The notes under the pieces are model-generated. The model had not been told where the DNA came from and did not search any database. It was given only the letters and a program-made list of their open reading frames with translations. A DNA stretch of 44,583 bases, taken from positions 1-44,583 of the forward strand of contig JBAZBJ010000013.1 of NCBI GenBank assembly GCA_041671525.1. Direction: 5' to 3'. Positions 13,322-19,907 of this stretch are shown here, one piece after another. A program made the position numbers and the translations under genes. Origin of the DNA: UBA11098 sp041671525. GTDB taxonomy: Bacteria; Patescibacteriota; Minisyncoccia; Moranbacterales; UBA2206. Position 1 is the first letter of the stretch, and the number at the start of each line of letters is the position of its first letter.

Positions 13322-14563
13322 TTATTCATATCTTAGTGCCTCCATCGGGCTCACTTTGGCCGCTCGACGCGCAGGGTACATTCCAAAAATCAGACCGATC
13401 AAAATCGTGACCGTTGTGCCAATCGCCACTGATTGCCAGGTCACGATAAACTGCCAGGAGTAGCCAAGTGCATTGATGATTACCGAGGCCAGATAGGCGA
13501 TCAAAATGCCAAAGATTATTCCCAGAATTCCCCCGGTGAGTGAAATGAAAACCGACTCGATCAAAAATTGCGAGATGATGTTGGCGTTGCGTGCGCCGAT
13601 GGCTTTGCGCAGGCCGATTTCGCGGATACGCTGATTGACCAAAACCAGCATGATGTTCATGACTCCCACCCCGCCCACCAAGAGCGAAATGGCGGCGATG
13701 GCCACCAGAAAATATTTGAGCACGTTGGTGATGTTGGTCAAAATATCCAAGGCTTGTTTGGTGTCGCGCACCGAAAAATCATCTTCCTGGTTGGCCTTTA
13801 TTTTGTGCGTCTCGCGCAGAGTCACTTTAACATCCGCCACCGCCCGATTGACATTGTCCGCGCTGTCCACCTTGATGCGCATGAAATTCAGATAGTCGAT
13901 CCCCAGCAGCAATTTTTGCGCGGTGAACAGCGGCACATACACCAGATCGTCCGGACTGGAAAACGCCACACTGCCGCGCTCTTTGAGAACTCCGACTACT
14001 GTGAAATTTAGATCTTTGATCGTGATGCTTTTGCCGATCGGATCCGCATTGGGGAAAAAATCTTTAGCCCGATTGCTTCCCAACACTGCGATGCGCGCCA
14101 GATTCGTATCTTCTTCTTCAATAAAAAATCGGCCAGCCGCCACCGTCAATCCTTCAACTTCCACCAGACTCGCGCTGGAGCCTTGATAGCTGGCCGAAAA
14201 AGATTCGGTCGCACTTTTGACCGTCGCCACGCCCGTCACATAGCCAGCCGCATCGATGACATTGGGCGCGTTGTTTTTTTTGAGCACCGCCTGCAGATCT
14301 TCATATTTGAGCGTCGTGGTCACAATCCCCAGTGCCGACGCCGGCGGCCCTTTTTCATCCGATGCTCCGGGCAGCACCCCGATCAAATTCGAACCCACGC
14401 TCTGGACCTGTTCCAAAATCAGCTGTTGCGCGCTCGCCCCGATGGCCATCACAATGATGACCGACGCCACGCCAATAATAATCCCCAGCACCGTCAAAAA
14501 CGACCGGAACTTCGCCGCCAATAAATTCTTGTATGAAATTTTTATGGGGTTAAATAAATTCAT
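13322..14563 (-). CDS. MacB/FtsX-like ABC transporter permease (first copy)
   Basis: Paralogue of the next gene, 413 residues, with the same order: helix 1 (about 17-40, SFLTVLGIIIGVASVIIVMAIG), MacB_PCD extracytoplasmic domain, and a C-terminal FtsX domain with RIREIGLRKAIGARNANIIS and the ending MYPARRAAKVSPMEALRYE. The coupling-type loop near REIGLRKAIGA is conserved in both. The start ATG at 14563 follows a ~200-base stretch holding a long palindrome that separates it from the ATPase gene upstream. Together with the ATPase and the adaptor protein it completes an efflux system apart from an outer-membrane factor, consistent with a monoderm-like or reduced envelope. Confidence 0.9.
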   Translation of the reverse strand: MNLFNPIKISYKNLLAAKFRSFLTVLGIIIGVASVIIVMAIGASAQQLILEQVQSVGSNLIGVLPGASDEKGPPASALGIVTTTLKYEDLQAVLKKNNAPNVIDAAGYVTGVATVKSATESFSASYQGSSASLVEVEGLTVAAGRFFIEEEDTNLARIAVLGSNRAKDFFPNADPIGKSITIKDLNFTVVGVLKERGSVAFSSPDDLVYVPLFTAQKLLLGIDYLNFMRIKVDSADNVNRAVADVKVTLRETHKIKANQEDDFSVRDTKQALDILTNITNVLKYFLVAIAAISLLVGGVGVMNIMLVLVNQRIREIGLRKAIGARNANIISQFLIESVFISLTGGILGIIFGILIAYLASVIINALGYSWQFIVTWQSVAIGTTVTILIGLIFGMYPARRAAKVSPMEALRYE

Positions 14564-14588
14564 TTGCTTCAGAAAGATTGCGATTATT

Positions 14589-14714
14589 CAGCCTTACAAA
14601 ATTTCCCCAGAATTCGAACGAATGAGCGTTAAAAAAGTTCCTTGATTCCGCCGCGGAAGCAGCCGGAACTTTTAGCGAGTGAGAGAAGAATTCGTAGGAA
14701 ATTTTGTCCGGCTG
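14589..14714. repeat. long palindrome (about 50-bp arms) between ATPase and permease genes
   Basis: Left arm 14589-14642 and right arm 14664-14714 are reverse complements over about 50 bp with scattered mismatches; ends CAGCC/GGCTG, inner end AAAGTTCC/GGAACTTT. The centre holds TTCCGCCGCGGAA. A second hairpin AACTTTTCTTT/AAAGAAAAGTT follows at 14729-14755. No ORF. The region must be transcribed if the transporter is one operon. Confidence 0.7.
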
Positions 14715-14765
14715 AGAGTTTCTTTTGTAACTTTTCTTTGCGGAAAAGAAAAGTTAGCCCCGTAC

Positions 14766-15497
14766 TTATTTTAAAGTGTCTCCTTCTCCTAACTTCTTCC
14801 TCTCCACCACTTGTTCATCAGCAATGATCGATCCATCCTTCATCGTGATGATCCGCTTGGCATATTGCGCCGTCTGGGTTTCATGCGTGACTAAGATTAT
14901 TGTATGGCCAGCGTCATTCAGCTTGTCCAAAATTTCCATAACTTGAATCCCGGATTTGGAATCCAGGTTGCCGGTCGGTTCATCCGCAAAAATCACTTCC
15001 GGATTATTGACCAGCGCCCGCGCGATGGCCACGCGCTGTTTTTCCCCGCCGGAGAGTTGGTTGGAAAAATGATTGACGCGATGTTCGATGCCCACGGCTT
15101 TCAGCGCCGCCATGACTTTCGTTTCATTTTCTTTCTTGCTAGCTCGCGTCTGATCATAAAGCAACGGCAGTTCCACATTTTCAAACACGGTCGTGCGCGG
15201 CAGCAGATTGAAGGCCTGAAAAATAAAACCAACTTTTTCGTTGCGGATTTTGGCCAGCTCGTCCTCGGTCAGATTGTCAGTCGCCTTGCCATCAAACAAA
15301 TATTCGCCTTCACTTTGCCGATCCAAAAAACCCAACATTTGCATGAGCGTTGATTTGCCTGATCCGGACGGCCCCATAATCGCCACAAACTCCCCCTTTT
15401 CAATGCCAAAAGACACTCCACACACCGCCTTGGTCAGCGCGCCCTCATTGTCATACGTTTTGCAGAGATTTTTGACTTGAATGATTGGGCTTGACAT
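14766..15497 (-). CDS. MacB/LolD-like ABC transporter ATP-binding protein
   Basis: Energises the efflux permeases encoded downstream. The 243-residue product has all nucleotide-binding motifs: Walker A GPSGSGKSTLMQ (about 41-52), Q-loop FIFQAFNLLPRTTV, signature LSGGEKQRVAIARAL (about 144-158), Walker B VIFADEPTGNLDS (about 165-177) and H-loop ILVTHE. FNLLPRTTVFENVELPL is typical of the MacB/LolD/FtsE group. Its start codon overlaps the -35 box of the divergent promoter at 15491-15519, so expression of the two neighbours may interfere. A weak own promoter TTGTGA-N18-TATTAT may lie upstream. Confidence 0.95.
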   Translation of the reverse strand: MSSPIIQVKNLCKTYDNEGALTKAVCGVSFGIEKGEFVAIMGPSGSGKSTLMQMLGFLDRQSEGEYLFDGKATDNLTEDELAKIRNEKVGFIFQAFNLLPRTTVFENVELPLLYDQTRASKKENETKVMAALKAVGIEHRVNHFSNQLSGGEKQRVAIARALVNNPEVIFADEPTGNLDSKSGIQVMEILDKLNDAGHTIILVTHETQTAQYAKRIITMKDGSIIADEQVVERKKLGEGDTLK

Positions 15498-15519
15498 AAT
15501 GGTAAAATAGGAGTATAAT
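15491..15519 (+). promoter_or_regulatory. consensus sigma70 promoter of the plus-strand small membrane protein
   Basis: TTGACA (15491-15496), 17 bases, TATAAT (15514-15519): full consensus match. The predicted start is near 15526, giving a ~60-base leader. The -35 box overlaps the ATG of the divergent ATPase gene. Confidence 0.8.
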
Positions 15520-15587
15520 ACTTTATTACATTAACAATTCACAAAAAATCTATTTAGGCTTAATTAAGCCAGAAAGGAGTAACAGAG

Positions 15588-15773
15588 ATGCTTATTGTTA
15601 AATTTTGTGCTGTATTTGCGGGGGTAGCATTCCTTGCAATAGGAATCATCAATACCGTCCTCGCTCACATCCCAAAGGCGTCAGCAATGGACACAATAAT
15701 ATTGGTTCCGGAATTAAATTTAATACTAGGAGCACTTCTAATTGCTGGCGGCTCACTGATTAAAGGTAGGTAG
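15588..15773 (+). CDS. small two-helix membrane protein, unknown function
   Basis: The only plus-strand gene in the window. It encodes 61 residues with two hydrophobic segments (about 3-25 and 40-57) and short charged ends (MLIVK, IKGR). It has a full expression signal set: consensus promoter, AAGGAG Shine-Dalgarno (15573-15578) 9 bases before ATG, and a strong terminator. The absence of overlap and the quality of its signals support a real, well-expressed gene. I recognise no family; small proteins of this type include transporter regulators, toxins of membrane type and phage holins, but none of these is supported. It sits inside the MacAB-like cluster, between adaptor and ATPase genes. Confidence 0.75.
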   Translation: MLIVKFCAVFAGVAFLAIGIINTVLAHIPKASAMDTIILVPELNLILGALLIAGGSLIKGR

Positions 15774-15777
15774 TCTT

Positions 15778-15824
15778 ATCCGCTTCTGCCACACGCATCA
15801 TCGTGGCAGGGGCGGATTTTTTTA
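15778..15824 (+). terminator. strong Rho-independent terminator after the plus-strand small gene
   Basis: Stem ATCCGCTTCTGCCAC / GTGGCAGGGGCGGAT (15 bp with two imperfect pairs), 9-base loop, then seven T. It starts 4 bases after the stop codon. Confidence 0.9.
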
Positions 15825-15838
15825 TTTTCAAAAATACT

Positions 15839-15991
15839 TGTCATTGCGAGGGAGCCCGTTCGCCTCGAACGCAGGCGACCGCGGCAATCTCTTTTTTTAA
15901 ATCGCTAGTATTATTAGGTTCTGTGCTTTGTTGTATTGAGATTGCCGCGCTGCGATTCGAACTATCGTTCTCATCTTCGCTCGCAATGACA
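15839..15991. repeat. dispersed palindromic repeat, TGTCATTGCGAG family (copy 3)
   Basis: Outer arms TTGTCATTGCGAGGGAG and CTCGCAATGACA, inner arms GCGGCAATCTC and GAGATTGCCGCG with an AT-rich centre. It is related in style to copies at 11827 and 17011. It fills the gap between the small plus-strand gene's terminator and the adaptor gene. Confidence 0.75.
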
Positions 15992-16000
15992 TACTCTCAG

Positions 16001-17002
16001 CTACGGAGTTTTTACAAATGTCACCACTTTCTCTCCGCCATTCAGACCGGAAACAACTTCCACCAGACCATCATCACCCTCCAGCCCGGTTGTGATGTTT
16101 TTTCTTTCGATTAAATTTTTTTGCGCGTCAATCAAAATATCCACGAATTTCTGTTTGTCTTCGGTTTTCACACCGCGCAAAGGAATCATCAGCACGTCAT
16201 TCTTTTCCGCCGTTTTGACGTCGATGTTGGCACTCATGCCCGGCTTGAGATTTTCATCCGGAGCGGCCAAAGATAATTTGATCCGGTAGGAAACTACGTC
16301 TTGGATGACAGTCGAGGCCGGGTCGATCTCTGTCACGGTCGCTGCGAAAATTTGATCGGCCGGAAAGGCGTCAAAAGTCACATTGGCTTTTTGTCCAACT
16401 TTGATCTTGATGATGTCAGATTCCGGCACATTGGATTCAATGATCAGATTTTGCGGATTGCCGATGCTCAACACCGCCCCGGTCGGCGAAACAATTTCTC
16501 CCACCTCCGAGTTGCGCTTGAGCACCACGCCCGCGATCGGCGAAAAAAGCCGACTGTCGCCAAACTGCGTCAGGATTGCATCCACCCCGGCTTGTGCCGC
16601 GCGGACTTGCGCGCGCTGCGCATCTCGCTGATCTTTGTTGTAGGTGTCATCACGCCTTTTCATGTTATCCAAAGTATTTTTTTGCACCTTCACTTGCTCC
16701 CGCGCTTCTTTGAGCTGCGCGTTCAGGACGCTTGGTTCCAGGCTGCCCAAAAGTTGTCCTTTTTTCACAACGTCCCCCGTGTCGACATTGATTGTCCGCA
16801 AGCGTCCGGAGTTCTTGAAAGCCAGCTCCACCTGATCATCCGCCTTGATGTCCCCAGTCACGGAAACTGTTTGCGCGATGCTGCCCTTGGTCACATCCGC
16901 CGTTGTATAGGTCGTCTGTGGCTTTTTTGATTTAATATAAAAATATCCGCCGGCGATGATCACCAAAATTATAATTCCCCAGATGATACGTTTTTTCGTC
17001 AT
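16001..17002 (-). CDS. MacA/HlyD-like membrane fusion (adaptor) protein
   Basis: Periplasmic-type adaptor of a tripartite-style or Gram-positive-type efflux pump. The 333-residue product (start ATG at 17002; the ATG at 17017 lies in a repeat element) has an N-terminal anchor helix (about 4-22), a split lipoyl domain (TVSVTGDIKADDQVELAFK ... SPIAGVVLKRNSEVGEIVS), a short helical hairpin of about 55 residues (LKEAREQVKVQKNTLDNM...) and a beta-barrel domain ending with GLNGGEKVVTFVK. The hairpin is short compared with MacA, fitting the lack of an outer-membrane tunnel. It belongs with the downstream ATPase and permeases, although the plus-strand gene interrupts the cluster. Confidence 0.9.
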   Translation of the reverse strand: MTKKRIIWGIIILVIIAGGYFYIKSKKPQTTYTTADVTKGSIAQTVSVTGDIKADDQVELAFKNSGRLRTINVDTGDVVKKGQLLGSLEPSVLNAQLKEAREQVKVQKNTLDNMKRRDDTYNKDQRDAQRAQVRAAQAGVDAILTQFGDSRLFSPIAGVVLKRNSEVGEIVSPTGAVLSIGNPQNLIIESNVPESDIIKIKVGQKANVTFDAFPADQIFAATVTEIDPASTVIQDVVSYRIKLSLAAPDENLKPGMSANIDVKTAEKNDVLMIPLRGVKTEDKQKFVDILIDAQKNLIERKNITTGLEGDDGLVEVVSGLNGGEKVVTFVKTP

Positions 17003-17010
17003 AATATATC

Positions 17011-17087
17011 TTGTCATCCTGAGCGTAGTCCGCCTCGGACGAAGTCGAAGGATCTAATTAGATTCCTCGACAAGCTCGGAATGACAA
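17011..17087. repeat. dispersed palindromic repeat, TGTCATCCTGAGC family (copy 2)
   Basis: Outer arms TTGTCATCCTGAGC and GCTCGGAATGACAA; inner GTCCGCCTCGGAC hairpin and a TCGAAGGATCT/AGATTCCTCGA palindrome. It ends 9 bases from the adaptor start codon and 12 bases from the RNase H stop codon. Confidence 0.8.
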
Positions 17088-17098
17088 ATATCTTAATT

Positions 17099-17530
17099 TT
17101 AAAATAAATTGCTTTGTTTCTGAACACCATCCAGCGCCTGATTGACCAGCGCGTCGGCAATCGTGTTTTTTTCGCGGCGCACATGATGGAAAGTCACCTT
17201 GTGAAAATCCAACATCAGATTCCAGATTTCTAAAAAAAACGCTTGGATATGTTTTTCATTTATCTTGTATTCATGATTCAGTTGTTTCACGACCAATTCA
17301 CTGTCCAAATAGCAGGCGACTTCTGATTTTTTGGCTTTGGCATTGCCCAGCACCGCCTTGATTTTCTTGAGCCCAAAAATCAGCGCTTCATATTCCGCTT
17401 CGTTGTTGGTCCGATTACCGATACATTCGCAATATTTTTTGTTGAGTGTCTCCACCCACACCCCGATTGCCGCCGGCCCCGGATTGCCCCGCGAACCACC
17501 GTCGGTATACATGATAATTTTGCTTTCCAT
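17099..17530 (-). CDS. rnhA: ribonuclease HI family protein
   Basis: Cleaves RNA in RNA-DNA hybrids. The 143-residue product begins with the catalytic block MYTDGGSRGNPGPAAIG (Asp about 10), followed by NNEAEYEALIFGLK (Glu about 46), YLDSELVVKQL (Asp about 74) and REKNTIADALVNQALD (Asp about 126), so all four carboxylates are present. It resembles the RNase HI type common in CPR and archaea (RnhA-like, short). An inverted repeat AGCATAT/ATATGCT lies just upstream (17546-17575). The substrate specificity is the usual R-loop and primer removal role. Confidence 0.92.
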   Translation of the reverse strand: MESKIIMYTDGGSRGNPGPAAIGVWVETLNKKYCECIGNRTNNEAEYEALIFGLKKIKAVLGNAKAKKSEVACYLDSELVVKQLNHEYKINEKHIQAFFLEIWNLMLDFHKVTFHHVRREKNTIADALVNQALDGVQKQSNLF

Positions 17531-17593
17531 GGCTTTATTTTAGCATATCTTTACACTTATAGAAATATGCTTATATTTTAACCCCCAATGAGC

Positions 17594-17627
17594 AAAAAAG
17601 GCGCGGAACCCCACGCCTCCCTTTTTT
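17594..17627 (-). terminator. Rho-independent terminator after the membrane coiled-coil gene
   Basis: Stem GGCGTGG / CCGCGCC with a short loop, flanked by A on one side and TTTTTT on the other, so it may be bidirectional. It starts 12 bases after the stop codon at 17639. Confidence 0.75.
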
Positions 17628-17638
17628 CAATAAATATC

Positions 17639-18019
17639 CTACTGCAGATCGATATCATCCGAGATTGGAATATCTTCCGGATCGGGTAGACTCTTCTGCC
17701 ATTTGTCCGCTTTTTCTTGCATTTCATCTGCAGTTTTTTGCCATTTTTCAGAATCCTTCTGCAACTGCTCCAGTCTTGGCTGATTATCCTTGATGGCATT
17801 TTTAACCTTGTGCGCCGCCCACCAGCCCAGTGCCAGCACGGCCACACCCATCAAAACCAAAATTGTTAAACATCCGCCGATGACCCACAGCCACACGTTA
17901 GATTTTTTGGCCGGAGCTGAAGCGGGCGCCACCGGTTGTGCTACTACTGGTTGTGCCACTACCGGTTGTGGTTCTGGGGCCGGTTGAGACACAACTGGCT
18001 GACTTTGTTCTTCTGTCAT
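17639..18019 (-). CDS. single-pass membrane protein with Pro/Val/Gln repeat and coiled coil
   Basis: A 126-residue product. The N-terminal ~38 residues are a low-complexity cytoplasmic tail with repeated PVVAQPV units, encoded by near-identical short repeats at 17930-17985 that could change copy number by slippage. One membrane segment follows (about 43-68, VWLWVIGGCLTILVLMGVAV). The C-terminal part is a charged coiled coil (about 78-108, LEQLQKDSEKWQKTADEMQE) and an acidic end. Family unknown. Proteins of this layout are frequent in CPR and are probably envelope associated. Confidence 0.7.
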   Translation of the reverse strand: MTEEQSQPVVSQPAPEPQPVVAQPVVAQPVAPASAPAKKSNVWLWVIGGCLTILVLMGVAVLALGWWAAHKVKNAIKDNQPRLEQLQKDSEKWQKTADEMQEKADKWQKSLPDPEDIPISDDIDLQ

Positions 18020-18036
18020 TCTTTTTTTATTAATGA

Positions 18037-18083
18037 TTAAAATTTCAGCCTGAGGCTGATCCGCCTTTGGCGGAAAAAATTAA
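18037..18083. repeat. palindromic unit with two hairpins overlapping the recJ stop codon
   Basis: Two hairpins with 3-nt loops, CAGCC-tga-GGCTG (18046-18058) and TCCGCC-ttt-GGCGGA (18060-18074), between weak AT outer arms (18037-18045 / 18075-18083). The fold resembles the 53-bp units at 441 and 2924. It covers the recJ stop codon and may work as its terminator. Confidence 0.5.
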
Positions 18084-19837
18084 TTTACTATTTTTAGATC
18101 GATCAATCGGATCTGGATTTTCTTGTTCCCATTCCATTCATCTTCCTGCAGGTTGAAAACTATTTCGATTTTATCACCCTTTTTGAGTTCTGGAAATTTG
18201 TCGCCAAAGCTAAAGCCGATCGCGTCAAACATTTTCGGCCCGCCTCGCATCGACGAGCGATCGTCTCCGCGAGTCGAGGCGGGACTGCCCGATTCCGGCC
18301 GGATTGTCAGCTTCAAATGTTTGCTGCCATTACCCACCACCCGCAAATCATCGATCAACATGTTTTTCAGCAAGAAAATCGGCTCCTCATTACCCTCGCC
18401 AAATGGCTCCATTTTCCGAATTTCGGCCACCAAGTCCCAATTGATGTCGGCCACTGTTACTTCCGTGTCAATTTCCGTTTCCGGCGTTATGTCCTTGCCT
18501 TGCAATTCCGCCTCGATCACCTGGGACAATTTTTCATAAAATTTTTCAATATTTTCCGCTGCCACCTTCACGCCCGCCGCTTGCGCGTGTCCACCAAAGC
18601 GGATCAACAGATCCGAGCATTTTTCCAACGCCTCAATGATGTTGACCGCCGGGATGCTCCGCAATGAGCCGACAAATTCCGTCTCTTGTTTTTGCAAAAT
18701 CACCGTCGGCTTGTTGAATTCATCGGCGATTTTGCCAGCGATCAACCCCAAGATGCCCACTTGCCAATGCTCATTAGAAGTAAAAATCAATTTTTTGTCT
18801 TTGAAAGAGTTTTCCGCAATGATTTTGATTTCCCGCACAATTTCCTTGGTCACTTTTTGCCGTTCCTGATTTTTGCTTTCCACTTCCAGGGCCATGTCCC
18901 GCGCCAGGATCGGATTTTTTTCAATCAGCAAATTATACGCCACATTGGCGTGATCCATCCGTCCCGCCGCGTTGATGCGCGGAGAAATCTGGAAAGCGAT
19001 TTTTTGCGTGTCCGGAATATTGTTCTCATCAATCACAATTCGCCCCACTTTAAACATTTCCAAAAGACCGGCCCGCCGAGTTTTGGACAAAACCACCAAG
19101 CCATATTTCACAATCACGCGATTTTCACCCAAAAGCGGGACACAATCCGCAATCGTCCCGACCGCCACCAAATCCAAAAACCATTTCAACTGATCAACAT
19201 TTTTCGGATCGATCTTTTGAAACAAGGCCTGCGCTAATTTGAACGCCACCCCGACGCCGGCCAGATTCTTGAAAGGATAGGCACAGCCATCCACGTGCGG
19301 GTTGATGATCGCCAGAGCCGCTGGCAACACTTTGGGCGCATGGTGATGATCCGTCACAATCACGTCGATGCCCAGCGCATTGGCATGTGCCACCTCTTCA
19401 ATATTAGTGACGCCGCAATCCACCGTGATGATCAATGTCACTCCGGCCTTGTGCAAGAAATTCAGCGCCTCCACATTCATGCCATAACCCTCCAGCTGTC
19501 GATCGGGAATATACACCTCTACCCCAACAAATCCAAATTTTTCCAAAACCTGAAACAACAGAGCAGACGAAGTCACACCATCCGCGTCATAGTCGCCAAA
19601 AATTGCCACTTTTTCCTTTTTTTCTTGCGCCACGATTATTCGCGCCACCGCTTTTTCCATATCCGCGAACAAAAACGGGTCATGGATCCCAGTCGCATAA
19701 TCCGGTTTGAAGAAATTTTCAATTTCCGCCTCACTGTCAACTCCACGCTCCGCCAAAAGTTGCGCGATCAGCGGGTGATATTTCTTCCCAAGTTTGCTTT
19801 TTTTTGCGGTTTTTATTTTCCAAAGTCGGTTGGCCAT
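18080..19837 (-). CDS. recJ: single-stranded-DNA-specific exonuclease RecJ
   Basis: 5'-3' exonuclease in recombination and mismatch or base excision repair. The 585-residue product (ATG at 19837; an earlier start at 19885 would translate through a palindrome) has the DHH phosphoesterase core with FGDYDADGVTSSALL (about 80-94), TVDCGV, TDHHHAPK (about 162) and the GVGVAFKLAQAL segment, then the DHHA1 domain with GGHAQAAGVKV (about 430) and a C-terminal OB region. Near residues 517-533 the protein carries SPASTRGDDRSSMRGGP, encoded by a GC-rich palindrome (18240-18284) that interrupts the expected sequence RPESG..PKMFDAIGF. This looks like an in-frame insertion of a repeat. Otherwise the length is normal. 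Confidence 0.95.
   Translation of the reverse strand: MANRLWKIKTAKKSKLGKKYHPLIAQLLAERGVDSEAEIENFFKPDYATGIHDPFLFADMEKAVARIIVAQEKKEKVAIFGDYDADGVTSSALLFQVLEKFGFVGVEVYIPDRQLEGYGMNVEALNFLHKAGVTLIITVDCGVTNIEEVAHANALGIDVIVTDHHHAPKVLPAALAIINPHVDGCAYPFKNLAGVGVAFKLAQALFQKIDPKNVDQLKWFLDLVAVGTIADCVPLLGENRVIVKYGLVVLSKTRRAGLLEMFKVGRIVIDENNIPDTQKIAFQISPRINAAGRMDHANVAYNLLIEKNPILARDMALEVESKNQERQKVTKEIVREIKIIAENSFKDKKLIFTSNEHWQVGILGLIAGKIADEFNKPTVILQKQETEFVGSLRSIPAVNIIEALEKCSDLLIRFGGHAQAAGVKVAAENIEKFYEKLSQVIEAELQGKDITPETEIDTEVTVADINWDLVAEIRKMEPFGEGNEEPIFLLKNMLIDDLRVVGNGSKHLKLTIRPESGSPASTRGDDRSSMRGGPKMFDAIGFSFGDKFPELKKGDKIEIVFNLQEDEWNGNKKIQIRLIDLKIVN
18240..18284. repeat. 45-bp palindromic element inserted in frame in recJ
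   Basis: Arms CCCGCCTCG and CGAGGCGGG enclose a nested GACGA/TCGTC pair. The element length is 45 bp, a multiple of three, so it keeps the frame and adds about 15 residues. Similar to palindromic units found inside genes in Rickettsia (established for that group); here the identification rests on this single copy. Confidence 0.6.
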
Positions 19838-19853
19838 AATATTTTTCCACAAC

Positions 19854-19882
19854 GTAGAGACGAGGCAGTGCCTCGTCTCTAC
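19854..19882. repeat. perfect 29-bp palindrome between acyl-CoA synthetase and recJ
   Basis: GTAGAGACGAGGCA-G-TGCCTCGTCTCTAC: two perfect 14-bp arms around one base. It lies 16 bases before the recJ ATG, in the leader region, and shows no T run. Palindromes of the GTAGAGACG type are known as dispersed repeats in several bacteria. Confidence 0.8.
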
Positions 19883-19907
19883 CAAGGGAATACAGATAAA
19901 ATAAGAT

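Noticed and set aside
17546..17575. inverted repeat AGCATAT/ATATGCT before rnhA
   Set aside because: Arms are only 7 bp with a 16-base gap in AT-rich DNA; too weak to list as a regulatory site.
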